Shown: one piece after another, positions 18,244 to 26,424 of the stretch
Layout of the letters: each line of letters begins with the position of its first letter
How positions within the stretch are numbered: the first letter of the stretch is position 1
Assembly: GCA_018267955.1 (NCBI GenBank)
Contig: JAFDXL010000005.1
Location: 124,001 to 188,000, forward strand
From: Bacteroidota bacterium
GTDB taxonomy: Bacteria; Bacteroidota; Bacteroidia; Chitinophagales; Chitinophagaceae
Direction: 5' to 3'
DNA length: 64,000 nt
Notes under the pieces: model-generated
What the model was told of the DNA's origin: nothing
The model's input: the letters and a program-made list of their open reading frames with translations, nothing else
The model's database searches: none
Program-made: the position numbers and the translations under genes

Positions 18244-19065
18244 ATGTCATTGATGCACAGAAAACTAACGGGTCCGGTGCTTGCTGTTGTGGCTATTATC
18301 TATGCTACAACACTGCTAACTTCCTGCGCCTCGTATAAAAAATCTATATATTTTCAGGATATCCCCGATTCGTTACAGGCTCCTGTTACTATTCCGGTTG
18401 CTGCGTATGAGCCTCCCAAAATAAAGCCCAACGACATTTTAAGCATATCTGTACAAACAATAGAAGATAAGGATATTGCTAAGGCCAGCGCTCCTACTGC
18501 ATCATCGGCGCAAGGCAACGGTGCTGCGGTAACAGGGTATAAAGTGGATGAGAATGGAGACGTAGATGTACCTATGGTGGGCACTGTGCACCTCGCCGGC
18601 ATGACGACTTCTGAGGCAAAGGAAGCCGTACGGGCCAAGGCTAAGCACAATTTCGTGGATCCAGTAGTAAACGTAACATTCGCTAATCACTTTATTGATG
18701 TGATTGGTGAAGTTTCCAGGACCGGCCGTATCCCGTTACCGGATGAAAAAGTCAGTATAATCGACGCTATCAGCATGGCAGGCGATTTAGGTATACAGGG
18801 TAAAAGATACAATGTATTGCTCATGCGCGACGAAGGCGACAAAAAGGTTTGTACCAGGTTCAACCTAAACTCTTCCAAATTATTTCAGTCTCCATATTAC
18901 TATGTCAAGAGTGGCGATATAATATATGTAGAACCTAATAAAGCCAAATCCCGCAATGGAGAAACAGATTACTCAAGAGATCGCTATTTAGGCTATATCG
19001 CATCATTTGTATCTGTAGGGTTGGCTTTGTATAACATACTCTACACCCAGTCAAGGGTCAAATAA
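18244..19065 (+). CDS. wza: Polysaccharide export outer-membrane lipoprotein (Wza-like)
   Basis: Read from the ATG at 18,244 this is 273 residues. An upstream in-frame TTG at 18,226 is rejected because it lies inside the -7 promoter box; an ATG at 18,253 is an alternative. A lipoprotein signal is clear: a hydrophobic run, then LTSC with Cys28 as lipidation site. The poly_export domain (KPNDILSISVQT, VDENGDVDVPMVGTVHLAG) and an SLBB-like segment (IDVIGEVSRTGRIPLPDE) follow. A hydrophobic C-terminal stretch (YIASFVSVGLALYNILY) could be the membrane-spanning helix of the OPX channel. It should form the outer-membrane export pore working with Wzc. A strong hairpin terminator follows 21 nt after the stop. 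Confidence 0.93.
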   Translation: MSLMHRKLTGPVLAVVAIIYATTLLTSCASYKKSIYFQDIPDSLQAPVTIPVAAYEPPKIKPNDILSISVQTIEDKDIAKASAPTASSAQGNGAAVTGYKVDENGDVDVPMVGTVHLAGMTTSEAKEAVRAKAKHNFVDPVVNVTFANHFIDVIGEVSRTGRIPLPDEKVSIIDAISMAGDLGIQGKRYNVLLMRDEGDKKVCTRFNLNSSKLFQSPYYYVKSGDIIYVEPNKAKSRNGETDYSRDRYLGYIASFVSVGLALYNILYTQSRVK

Positions 19066-19086
19066 AAAGCATCACAATTAGTATAA

Positions 19087-19122
19087 AATAATAAGGGCGA
19101 CCGTGAGGTCGCCCTTATTATT
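19087..19122 (+). terminator. Strong hairpin terminator after wza
   Basis: A perfect 16-bp stem (19,087-19,102 with 19,107-19,122) closes a GTGA loop, with T-rich sequence on the right and A-rich sequence on the left. It can work in both directions but sits 21 nt past wza. Confidence 0.9.
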
Positions 19123-19232
19123 TAGTAGTAGTGCCACTATCGCATAAACAGACAGCGTATCAGGCAATTTGCTGCTAAGCCAGGCAAAAAGCAACATCAC
19201 TTATCCTTCATCTATGCTACATACACACAAAA

Positions 19233-19262
19233 ATATACGGCCTGCAATCGCAGGCCGTATAT
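19233..19262 (-). terminator. Hairpin terminator of the outer-membrane barrel gene
   Basis: A 13-bp perfect stem (19,233-19,245 with 19,250-19,262), loop AATC, is followed on the minus strand by TTTTGTGTG. It lies about 20 nt past the stop of the minus-strand gene. Confidence 0.85.
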
Positions 19263-19282
19263 GATATAAATTCAGAAACGTA

Positions 19283-20026
19283 CTACTTGTTATATTTCTT
19301 ATTCTCGTAATAGCGCAGCTTTTCTTTATTGTAGGTACCGTATGCACTAGCAGGCACCCTGTGAAATACATAGCGCAGGCCAAATGTACATGGGAAAGCC
19401 ATGATATTATACTTCAGCTTAGGGCCACCCGGTACTTGCGGGGCATCGGCATTCCTGTAATCAAGTGTATAGGCCCTGAATGAACCTTCCAGGTAGATGC
19501 CTATCTGTGATGTAATGTTGGCAGCGTATCCCAATTGTGCACCGTAAGCTATACCGCGGCCACCATCCGGTGCTTTATAAGATTCGTTAGACTCATATTT
19601 ATGCGAATTGTTGCGGGCTGCAGCAAAACCAACTGCTATACCTACATACGCATAGCTGCCTCCAAAATCAAAGCGCTTATTTACCACACCGCATACATTC
19701 ACCAGGTATTTTGCATACACCAGCTTTTTATCATCGCCACCCACAGAGTCTATCCTCAATGAGCCATTATAAAAACCACCATATTTTTTTGATGATTTAG
19801 AGGACAATTCATGCATTTGACCTTCAACGCCCAACTGCCAGTTATTTTTAGTGGTATATAACAATCTCAGGTTGGCAGAATAGTTCATTAAAGATTGGTC
19901 TCCTTTGTACACCATATTATCAGTAGGCTGCGTATTCACGCTAAAGCCTCCGCCAATGCCACCCTCAAACTCCTGGGCCTGGCTCCTGATACCTATTAAT
20001 ACAAAGAATAATAGCAATTTTTTCAT
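19283..20026 (-). CDS. Outer-membrane beta-barrel protein, function unknown
   Basis: The 247-residue protein begins with a signal peptide (MKKLLLFFVLIGIRSQAQ, cleavage probably after AQA or SQA). The rest alternates polar and hydrophobic residues with many aromatic ends, as in small outer-membrane barrels (YSANLRLLYTTKNNWQLGVEGQ, YVGIAVGFAAAR, AQLGYAANITSQIGIYLEGS). It resembles Bacteroidota 'outer membrane beta-barrel' proteins of eight or so strands. No enzymatic motif is seen. It is monocistronic: a hairpin terminator follows and a possible promoter precedes it. Confidence 0.75.
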   Translation of the reverse strand: MKKLLLFFVLIGIRSQAQEFEGGIGGGFSVNTQPTDNMVYKGDQSLMNYSANLRLLYTTKNNWQLGVEGQMHELSSKSSKKYGGFYNGSLRIDSVGGDDKKLVYAKYLVNVCGVVNKRFDFGGSYAYVGIAVGFAAARNNSHKYESNESYKAPDGGRGIAYGAQLGYAANITSQIGIYLEGSFRAYTLDYRNADAPQVPGGPKLKYNIMAFPCTFGLRYVFHRVPASAYGTYNKEKLRYYENKKYNK

Positions 20027-20072
20027 ACAGCTGGTTTTTCCTGTTGCGATCCTAAATATATTATTTCTAACG

Positions 20073-20104
20073 CAAAATCTAAAGCAAGCGTTAAATTAAT
20101 CAAA
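20073..20104 (-). promoter_or_regulatory. Possible promoter of the barrel gene
   Basis: On the minus strand TTTG (20,104-20,101) is followed after about 20 nt by TAGATTTTG (20,081-20,073), a one-base-expanded version of TAnnTTTG. It is about 47 nt upstream of the ATG. The rest of the 20,027-20,211 gap shows nothing recognisable. Confidence 0.4.
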
Positions 20105-20211
20105 TTTCTGGTTTGCAATAGCGTTTTTAACGGCATTTTTTTAAACGTGGTCAATGGTACACGCCAATCTTGCAACATGCTTGCTATCATTTTCCGTAAG
20201 TAGCAATATGT

Positions 20212-20241
20212 AAAAGCCCCGCTCTTTCGAGCGGGGCTTTT
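20212..20241 (-). terminator. Hairpin terminator after the DUF3098 gene
   Basis: A perfect 13-bp stem (20,212-20,224 with 20,229-20,241) with a four-base loop (TTTC on the plus strand) and T-runs on both sides. It ends the minus-strand ftsX-DUF3098 unit 18 nt past the stop. Confidence 0.88.
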
Positions 20242-20259
20242 CTTATGGGTAGATCAATT

Positions 20260-20538
20260 TTAAGCTTGTACAGGTTTTTTCATAATAGCATATACTTCCA
20301 CTGCAAAACCTATCAATATCAGCAATGGGGCAAACGTAATGCGCCTGGCGCTGAATATTTCGTCATAGTTAAACTGATGCGGGTCAGGGCTTTTGCCACC
20401 GCCCATCATCATAAAGCCGATCAGGATCAATACTACACCGCCAATCATCCACATATAATTACTCTTATCAAACAGGAAAGTCTGGTTGCCTTTAGGAGTA
20501 AGGTCTTTTGCGGGCTTTTGTCTTGTTGTTGTTGCCAT
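20260..20538 (-). CDS. DUF3098 family small membrane protein
   Basis: The 92-residue protein has a short basic N-terminus and two membrane helices (about 29-46 and 70-87) separated by a loop of about 20 residues with GGGKSPDPHQFNYDEIFSA. This two-helix layout, and the FSARRITFAPLLILIGF segment, are characteristic of DUF3098, a Bacteroidota-specific family commonly found next to ftsX. Here it lies 37 nt downstream of ftsX, so it is probably co-transcribed and might assist the division complex. No biochemical role is known. Confidence 0.85.
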   Translation of the reverse strand: MATTTRQKPAKDLTPKGNQTFLFDKSNYMWMIGGVVLILIGFMMMGGGKSPDPHQFNYDEIFSARRITFAPLLILIGFAVEVYAIMKKPVQA

Positions 20539-20575
20539 AATGGAGCAATATTAAGAATTACGTTTAATATTATGA

Positions 20576-21433
20576 TTAATAAAGATCATCTACATGCATC
20601 TTCAGGTATTTCACTACAGAGCGATGCGTGCTTAATACAGATATCAGTATGCCCACCACTATCATGCCTGCCATCAACACTACCAGCCATATCGGCTCAT
20701 GCAGCATTTTCAGCTCCGGAAACTGACTTTCGGCAAACGATATCACTATCCACAAACCAACAACGGATATTACCCCGCTCAACAGCCCGTTAACGATTGC
20801 ACGCCGGTCAAAGGGGCGGGAAATAAACCACCTTGTTGCACCTACCATCTGCATGGTCTTTATCAGGAAGCGGTTGCTGAACATTGCCAGGCGCACCGTA
20901 TTATCTATCAGGATGATCACAACGATAAACAATAAAGCCGAAACAACACCCAGTATCAAACCTATTTTACGGAAGTTGTTATTAATGTTGGCAACTACCG
21001 TTGTAGGGTAGGCAACATCACGTACTATGTTACTCTGCATAACAAAGGTCCTGATCTTTTCCAGGCTGTCTTTATTTACATATTCCGAATTCAGGTTTAC
21101 TACTATAGAAGCGTACAACGGGTTGAAGTCCAGCAGTTCGGTAAAATCCTCACCGCCTTCTGCAACAAATTTTTTAGCCGCGTCCTCTTTCGTTATGATC
21201 TCTGTGTGCTTAACAAAGGGCTGATGGTCCAGCACCTGCTTCATGCGCTGGATGTTTTCATCGCGGGTATTATCATGCAATATCACCTCTACCTGTACAT
21301 CTTCCTTAAACACACGGCTTAGCCCGCGGCCATTGATCACCAGCCAGCCCAGTGTACCCAGCAGGAATAGCACAAGGGAGATACCAATGATAGCGTATAA
21401 ATATGATGGTTTTGCTTTTTTACCGGTCGACAT
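20576..21433 (-). CDS. ftsX: Cell-division permease-like protein FtsX
   Basis: The 285-residue protein has the FtsX layout: one N-terminal membrane helix (11-33), an extracytoplasmic domain of about 120 residues, then three helices (157-177, 214-234, 248-268). The motif MQMVGATRWFISRPF (194-208) is the conserved FtsX coupling region after the second helix. FtsX pairs with the ATPase FtsE and governs peptidoglycan hydrolases at the septum; FtsE is not in this window. A perfect -7 box lies just upstream. DUF3098 follows in the same unit. Confidence 0.93.
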   Translation of the reverse strand: MSTGKKAKPSYLYAIIGISLVLFLLGTLGWLVINGRGLSRVFKEDVQVEVILHDNTRDENIQRMKQVLDHQPFVKHTEIITKEDAAKKFVAEGGEDFTELLDFNPLYASIVVNLNSEYVNKDSLEKIRTFVMQSNIVRDVAYPTTVVANINNNFRKIGLILGVVSALLFIVVIILIDNTVRLAMFSNRFLIKTMQMVGATRWFISRPFDRRAIVNGLLSGVISVVGLWIVISFAESQFPELKMLHEPIWLVVLMAGMIVVGILISVLSTHRSVVKYLKMHVDDLY

Positions 21434-21449
21434 GCTCTTACTTATCTCC

Positions 21450-21457
21450 CAAAAATA
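21450..21457 (-). promoter_or_regulatory. -7 element upstream of ftsX
   Basis: The minus strand reads TATTTTTG here, a perfect TAnnTTTG, with the ATG 17 nt downstream. No clear -33 TTTG is seen at the right distance. Confidence 0.45.
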
Positions 21458-21534
21458 GAAAAATAAGGTAGAAAAGGGGTAGCGAATGCGGCTTTTGCCA
21501 TGTATTTAACAATTTTGATTACGAAAGGCTAATT

Positions 21535-21564
21535 TTTGCCCTGCACGATAATTGACTATTTTAG
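21535..21564 (+). promoter_or_regulatory. Possible promoter of the arginase-fold gene
   Basis: TTTG (21,535-21,538), an 18-nt spacer and TATTTTAG (21,557-21,564; 7 of 8 positions, counting the free ones) precede the ATG at 21,583 by 18 nt. Confidence 0.45.
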
Positions 21565-21582
21565 CCGCGTTAACCACTACAT

Positions 21583-22716
21583 ATGCAGGATCTAAGTCAT
21601 TTTTTTGAATCACCACATTTTATTGAAAAACAGGAATCTAACACATACGAGCCATTGCAGCTGGGCGCTAAGATACAATATGCTGTCGATGGCAATTTTG
21701 ACTGGGAAGATGCAGATATCGTGATCATTGGTTGTGGCGAACAACGAGGCACATCGCGCGGAGCCAGGTACAGTAATGCACCGGATGCTATCCGCGAAGA
21801 ATTATATAAAATGTATAGCTGGCATCCTGCAGTAAAAATTGTAGATGCCGGTAATATCCGCGAAGGTGCTAATATATATGATACAAAAGCGGCACTCAGG
21901 ACGGTATTGCACGAACTGCAGGAGGCCGGTAAAACTGCCATTGTGCTCGGTGGCTCGCACGACCTTACCATGCAGCAGTATGAGGCATTTAAAAAGTCAA
22001 AGAAGCTGGTGCAGGTTACTGTAGCTGATATGCTCATAGACCTGGAAGAAACAGAAGAAACCACAGATAAAAGCTTCCTGATGGAAATGCTTACGGAGCA
22101 GCCCAATTTCATCCGTCATTTTAATCATATAGGCTTCCAGAGCTACTATGTAAACCCAAGGATGCTCGAAACTTTGGACAAGCTTCGTTTCGACTGTTAC
22201 AGGCTGGGGCGTGTACGTGAGCATTTTGAAGATGTAGAACCTGTTTTGCGAAACAGTGATCTGTTCAGCTTTGATATGACAGCCATTAAATACTCAGATG
22301 CACCTATCAATAAGAATGGCTCCCCAAACGGATTTACCGGTGATGAAGCCTGCATCCTTACCCGATACGCAGGTATGGGTACGCATCTGCAATCCTTCGG
22401 CATTTATGGATATACGCCAGAGGCAGATGAACAAGGCATGACCGCTAAGCTTGCATCCCAGATGATCTGGTATTTTATAGACGGTTATCATATCCGCAAA
22501 ACAGAAGCAGAGCTTACAGATCATGAAGAGTTTATTTCTTTCCATGTAACGTTTACAGAAATAGATACTATCTTCCTGAAGAGCAAGCGTACCAACCGCT
22601 GGTGGATGCGTTTGCCGGATAATACACATGTACCTTGCAGCTACAACGACTACCTGCTGGCCAGCAGCGGCGAAATACCGGAACGCTGGCTGCGCGAACA
22701 GGAACGCCTGGTGTAA
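21583..22716 (+). CDS. Arginase/formimidoylglutamase-fold protein with altered metal motifs
   Basis: The 377-residue protein has the ureohydrolase fold: GCGEQRGTSRGARYSNAPDAIRE fits the N-terminal region and GGSHDLT (123-129) is the first metal motif with its histidine. The second motif, normally DAHxD, reads ADMLID (148-153), and the third, normally SxDxDxxDP, reads FSFDMTAIK (228-236). Several manganese ligands of arginase are therefore missing. Bacteroidota homologues are usually labelled formimidoylglutamase, but no histidine-degradation genes are near. It may have lost or changed its chemistry. It is monocistronic, ended by the hairpin at 22,751-22,782. Confidence 0.75.
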   Translation: MQDLSHFFESPHFIEKQESNTYEPLQLGAKIQYAVDGNFDWEDADIVIIGCGEQRGTSRGARYSNAPDAIREELYKMYSWHPAVKIVDAGNIREGANIYDTKAALRTVLHELQEAGKTAIVLGGSHDLTMQQYEAFKKSKKLVQVTVADMLIDLEETEETTDKSFLMEMLTEQPNFIRHFNHIGFQSYYVNPRMLETLDKLRFDCYRLGRVREHFEDVEPVLRNSDLFSFDMTAIKYSDAPINKNGSPNGFTGDEACILTRYAGMGTHLQSFGIYGYTPEADEQGMTAKLASQMIWYFIDGYHIRKTEAELTDHEEFISFHVTFTEIDTIFLKSKRTNRWWMRLPDNTHVPCSYNDYLLASSGEIPERWLREQERLV

Positions 22717-22735
22717 GCAATTGAACCGAATATTG

Positions 22736-22743
22736 TATTTTTG
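22736..22743 (+). promoter_or_regulatory. -7 element upstream of hflX
   Basis: TATTTTTG is a perfect TAnnTTTG. A matching -33 box is not evident. The predicted start (about 22,750) coincides with the base of the hairpin at 22,751. Confidence 0.4.
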
Positions 22744-22750
22744 CAATACG

Positions 22751-22782
22751 AACCATCTCCGTACAAAAGAGATGGTTTTTTT
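22751..22782 (+). terminator. Hairpin with T-run between the arginase-fold gene and hflX
   Basis: A 9-bp perfect stem (22,751-22,759 with 22,769-22,777), 9-nt loop, then TTTTT. It probably ends the upstream gene; since the only visible -7 box precedes it, it might also lie in the hflX leader. Confidence 0.75.
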
Positions 22783-22791
22783 ATCTGAATA

Positions 22792-23979
22792 ATGATCGAG
22801 AATAAAAATATCATTGGCGCCGAAGAAAAGGCCGTGCTGGTAGGGGTTGTACATAAACAACAAACAGAAACGCAGACGAACGAATACCTGGCCGAGCTGG
22901 CATTTCTTGCAGAAACTGCCGGTGCTACCACTGTGAAAACGTTTATCCAGAAAATGGACCGCCCGGATAGCAAAACCTTTGTGGGAAAGGGTAAGCTGGA
23001 AGAGATACGCGATTATGTACGCGCAAAGGGTGTGCAGCTGGCAATATTCGATGATGAGCTAACAGGTTCGCAAATAGGTAATATTGCTGATGTACTGGGC
23101 ATTAAGACCATAGACAGGAGCGACCTGATACTGGATATATTTGCCCGCCGTGCCAAGACCGCACAGGCAAAAGTACAGGTAGAGCTGGCGCAATATCAAT
23201 ACATTCTCCCCCGCCTGCGTGGTATGTGGAAGCACCTGGAACGCCAGGGCGGTGGTATCGGCTCACGCGGGCCGGGTGAAACGGAGATAGAAACCGACCG
23301 TCGTATTGTTAAGGATAAGATCGCCTTATTGCGCCGCAGGCTTGCAGAAATTGACAAGCAGGCTGCTACACAACGCAAGGAACGTGGTGAATATATACGT
23401 GTAGCATTAGTGGGCTATACCAATGTGGGTAAGAGCACCATCATGCGCATCCTCAGTAAGTCGGATGTATTTGCTGAGAATAAGCTTTTTGCCACGCTGG
23501 ATACTACAACACGTAAGATCGTTTATGAGCAGACGCCTTTCCTGCTTAGTGATACAGTTGGGTTCATCCGTAAGCTGCCTCACCACCTGGTAGAAAGCTT
23601 TAAAAGCACACTGGACGAGGTGCGTGAGGCTGATTGCCTGCTGCATGTGGTAGATATATCTCACCCCGCATACGAAGACCAGATGGGCGTTGTAAACAAA
23701 ACACTACAGGAGATAGGAGCTTTCGACAAACCTATACTAACGGTGTTCAACAAGATGGACCTATACGAAAAACACGTGTTTGATGAGTGGCTGGATGAAG
23801 AAGTAAAGCAAGACCTGCTGAGGCAACTCAAACAAAAATGGCAGCACGAAACAAATAATAACTGCGTATTTATATCTGCAACGGAAATGCGCAATATAGA
23901 TGAGTTGCGCCAGACCATACTGGATAAAGTGAAGGGATTGTACCAGGTTCGCTACCCCTACCTAACTAAATTTTACTAA
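22792..23979 (+). CDS. hflX: Ribosome-associated GTPase HflX
   Basis: The 395-residue protein carries the N-terminal HflX domain (about 20-190, including the glycine-rich GGGIGSRGPGETEIETDRR linker) and a G domain: G1 GYTNVGKST (about 208-216), G2 LFATLDTTTRK, G3 DTVGFIRKLPHHLVESFKST, G4 FNKMDL and a G5-like SATE. In other bacteria HflX splits or rescues stalled 70S ribosomes, especially under heat stress. Length is normal for the short form without a C-terminal extension. A terminator hairpin follows 17 nt after the stop. Confidence 0.96.
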   Translation: MIENKNIIGAEEKAVLVGVVHKQQTETQTNEYLAELAFLAETAGATTVKTFIQKMDRPDSKTFVGKGKLEEIRDYVRAKGVQLAIFDDELTGSQIGNIADVLGIKTIDRSDLILDIFARRAKTAQAKVQVELAQYQYILPRLRGMWKHLERQGGGIGSRGPGETEIETDRRIVKDKIALLRRRLAEIDKQAATQRKERGEYIRVALVGYTNVGKSTIMRILSKSDVFAENKLFATLDTTTRKIVYEQTPFLLSDTVGFIRKLPHHLVESFKSTLDEVREADCLLHVVDISHPAYEDQMGVVNKTLQEIGAFDKPILTVFNKMDLYEKHVFDEWLDEEVKQDLLRQLKQKWQHETNNNCVFISATEMRNIDELRQTILDKVKGLYQVRYPYLTKFY

Positions 23980-23996
23980 AATATAAGTCATTGTGA

Positions 23997-24033
23997 TTCG
24001 CCGGGAGGATTGTCATCAAATGCTCCCGGCGAA
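23997..24033 (+). terminator. Hairpin terminator after hflX
   Basis: An 11-bp perfect stem (23,997-24,007 with 24,023-24,033), 15-nt loop, followed by TTAATTTAT. Confidence 0.75.
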
Positions 24034-24155
24034 TTAATTTATCATTAAGAGCAGCTGAAAATTGCTGTAAAGCCTCACATATAGTTAATTGCTATTCCTT
24101 TTTGCGAAAATGTTTCTTAACTTTCTGTAAATCGTTCCACCCTTAAGCGTGCTAT

Positions 24156-24401
24156 ATGAAGCAAACGACTCGAGAGCTACTGGTTACAACCAAGGTTGCC
24201 AACAACTGGCAGGACAACTTTGAGGAACAAGTAGAACATTTGATCAGTATCATCAGCCAGATAGACAACGAAGCAAACGTTGTATCCGCGTCAGAGACAC
24301 TTGATGTGTATCATACGGCTAATAAGAAACCACGTAAAGCACGCCGGAAGAAGACTGTAGCAGATGCCCGCCCTTTCGAGTTCCTTGTTTTTCGCAATTA
24401 A
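24156..24401 (+). CDS. Small hypothetical protein
   Basis: The 81-residue product is not recognised. Residues 1-45 look helical and amphipathic (NNWQDNFEEQVEHLISIISQ), followed by a strongly basic patch (KKPRKARRKK, about 57-66) and a short hydrophobic end (FEFLVF). The basic patch suggests nucleic-acid contact, but that is only a guess. It stands alone between hflX and the oppositely oriented DUF2461 gene, whose stop lies 3 nt away. Codon use is host-like and the frame is clean, so it is probably a real gene. Confidence 0.55.
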   Translation: MKQTTRELLVTTKVANNWQDNFEEQVEHLISIISQIDNEANVVSASETLDVYHTANKKPRKARRKKTVADARPFEFLVFRN

Positions 24402-24404
24402 TTC

Positions 24405-25061
24405 TTAGTCCAGCGCCCTGTTCAGGAAGTCAACCAATGGCTTCATTTGTGTGTACACTTTTTCTATTTGCTTCACACTATCTTTTGCCAGCACATCCTT
24501 ATCGGCAATCGGCATACTAACAATAAAGCTTTTCATTTTCAAAAATTCTATTGCGGGATTATCAGCGGTATAACCCTGCGGCAGTGTCTTTAATTGTTCG
24601 CCTTCCCATTTTGTAAACTGCTTTTTAAACGCGGGCTTGCCAATGATGCTTTTAAACTCGTCAAAATTATAGTCTATCTCCTGCCTCAGCTTTTTCAATA
24701 TCGGCGCGTCAGGCATCCACATACCGCCGGCAAGAAAACTTTTCCCGGGCTCTATATGCATATAATACCCTGCATCAGGAGCCTTGCGGCCCGCCCTGCT
24801 GAAGTATGCCCCGAAATGCGATTTATAGGGCGTCTTATCTTTAGAAAAGCGAACATCCCTGAATATTCTAAAGATGGCGTCTTTAGATTTATGATCGGCA
24901 AGTGCAGGCTCCAGTTTGGTAAGCGCAGTCTTTACCGTTTCTACAAAATTTTCGAAATCGCCTTTTGCAGCTTCGTATTTCTTCCGGTTCTCATCAAACC
25001 ATGCTTTGTTATTATTCTTTTCAAGGTTGGTAAGAAAATCAATGGTTGCCTTTTGCAGCAT
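24405..25061 (-). CDS. DUF2461 family protein
   Basis: The 218-residue protein begins with TIDFLTNLEKNNNKAWFDENRKKYE, the N-terminal signature of DUF2461 (TIGR02453). The conserved IFRIFRDVRFSKDKTPYKSHFGAYFSRAG block is split here as IFRIFRDVRFSKDK and TPYKSHFGAYF (about 65-90), followed by GYYMHIEPG. The family is widespread in Bacteroidota and fungi and has no established function. The gene is monocistronic and divergent from dxr. Confidence 0.9.
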   Translation of the reverse strand: MLQKATIDFLTNLEKNNNKAWFDENRKKYEAAKGDFENFVETVKTALTKLEPALADHKSKDAIFRIFRDVRFSKDKTPYKSHFGAYFSRAGRKAPDAGYYMHIEPGKSFLAGGMWMPDAPILKKLRQEIDYNFDEFKSIIGKPAFKKQFTKWEGEQLKTLPQGYTADNPAIEFLKMKSFIVSMPIADKDVLAKDSVKQIEKVYTQMKPLVDFLNRALD

Positions 25062-25166
25062 GTGGTGGATGTTAATATTGTTTAAAAAAAATACCCGGGT
25101 ACTAATTTAAAGCATATACCGTTTAGCTTTGATAACTGCCTATTAAATAACATATACAAGGGCAAA

Positions 25167-25193
25167 TTGGTAGGGCAGTTTTAGTTACCTTTG
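25167..25193 (+). promoter_or_regulatory. Probable promoter of dxr
   Basis: TTG at 25,167-25,169 and a perfect -7 box TACCTTTG at 25,186-25,193, spaced 16 nt (shorter than usual). The predicted leader to the ATG at 25,238 is about 38 nt. Confidence 0.5.
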
Positions 25194-25237
25194 AGCCTGA
25201 TTTATATTAATATATTTATATACACGTATAGCAGATA

Positions 25238-26404
25238 ATGACGAGACTGGCGATATTAGGCTCAACGGGGTCCATTGGTACGCAGGCACTGGATGTAGTA
25301 GCGGCGCACCCCAGCCTGTTTGAAGTAGAAGTATTAAGTGCACACAGCAACGACACATTACTGGCAGAGCAGGCAAGAAAATTTATGCCTAATGCCGTTA
25401 TCATAACGGATGAATCTAAGTATGCAAGCCTAAAGAATGCTTTGGCCGACCTTCCCATAAAAGTATTTGTAGGCACTGATGCACTCAATGATGTGGTAAA
25501 ATGGGAATCTGTAGATACGGTGCTGGCGGCAATCGTTGGTATTGCCGGCTTACCTTCTACCCTATCAGCAGTGCAGGCAGGCAAAAGGGTAGCCCTGGCC
25601 AATAAAGAAACACTGGTAGTAGCCGGCGACCTGGTAATGCGCACCGCGCAGGAAAGCGGCGCTGTGATCATACCGGTAGATAGCGAACACTCTGCTATAT
25701 TTCAATGCCTGGTAGGCGAAGACCCGGAGAAGGTAGAGAAAGTGATCCTGACAGCATCAGGAGGGCCGTTCCTTGGCCGCAAGCCTAATTACCTGGTAAA
25801 TGTAAAGGCCAGCCATGCACTGCAGCATCCTAACTGGACGATGGGTGCCAAAATAACTATCGATAGCGCCACCCTGATGAACAAGGGGCTGGAGATGATA
25901 GAAGCGAAATGGTTATTCGGCCTGAAGAATGAACAGATCGAGGTGGTAGTACATCCGCAATCTATCATCCATTCTATGGTGCAGTTTGTAGATGGCTCAC
26001 TGAAGGCTCAGATGGGCCTGCCCGATATGAAGCTGCCTATACAATACGCCATCGCCTACCCGCAAAGAATAGACAATAGCTACAAAAGGGTTGATTTCAG
26101 AGATTTTCAGAAACTTACCTTTGAGCAGCCCGATTATAAAACATTCCGCAACCTGGCGCTGGCAAAAGAAGCCATGTTCAGGGGAGGTAACATACCCTGT
26201 GTTATGAATGCCGCCAACGAACTGGTGGTACACAGTTTCCTGCAAAACAAGATCAGCTTTATAGAGATGAGCGATGCCATTGAGATCGTAATGTCTAAGG
26301 TATCCTATATAGAGTATCCTACGCTGGAAGATTATAATAATTCTGACCATGAGGCACGCATTTATGCCGCCGAGCTGGTAAAACACAGCCAACTATCACA
26401 CTAA
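25238..26404 (+). CDS. dxr: 1-deoxy-D-xylulose-5-phosphate reductoisomerase
   Basis: The 388-residue protein is full length. It contains the NADPH-binding GSTGSIG (8-14), ANKETLVVAG (about 127-136), the metal/substrate motif DSEHSAIFQ (about 148-156), TASGGPF and SATLMNKGLEMIEA. It isomerises and reduces DXP to methylerythritol phosphate, the committed step of the non-mevalonate isoprenoid pathway. rseP follows after 20 nt on the same strand; this pairing (dxr, rseP) is common in many bacteria and suggests one transcript. Confidence 0.97.
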   Translation: MTRLAILGSTGSIGTQALDVVAAHPSLFEVEVLSAHSNDTLLAEQARKFMPNAVIITDESKYASLKNALADLPIKVFVGTDALNDVVKWESVDTVLAAIVGIAGLPSTLSAVQAGKRVALANKETLVVAGDLVMRTAQESGAVIIPVDSEHSAIFQCLVGEDPEKVEKVILTASGGPFLGRKPNYLVNVKASHALQHPNWTMGAKITIDSATLMNKGLEMIEAKWLFGLKNEQIEVVVHPQSIIHSMVQFVDGSLKAQMGLPDMKLPIQYAIAYPQRIDNSYKRVDFRDFQKLTFEQPDYKTFRNLALAKEAMFRGGNIPCVMNAANELVVHSFLQNKISFIEMSDAIEIVMSKVSYIEYPTLEDYNNSDHEARIYAAELVKHSQLSH

Positions 26405-26424
26405 ATATTATTTTTGCCACGTTT

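Noticed and set aside
22294..22863. 189-codon minus-strand open frame across the arginase-fold gene and the hflX start
   Set aside because: It is antisense to two supported genes and spans a terminator; no recognisable protein features.
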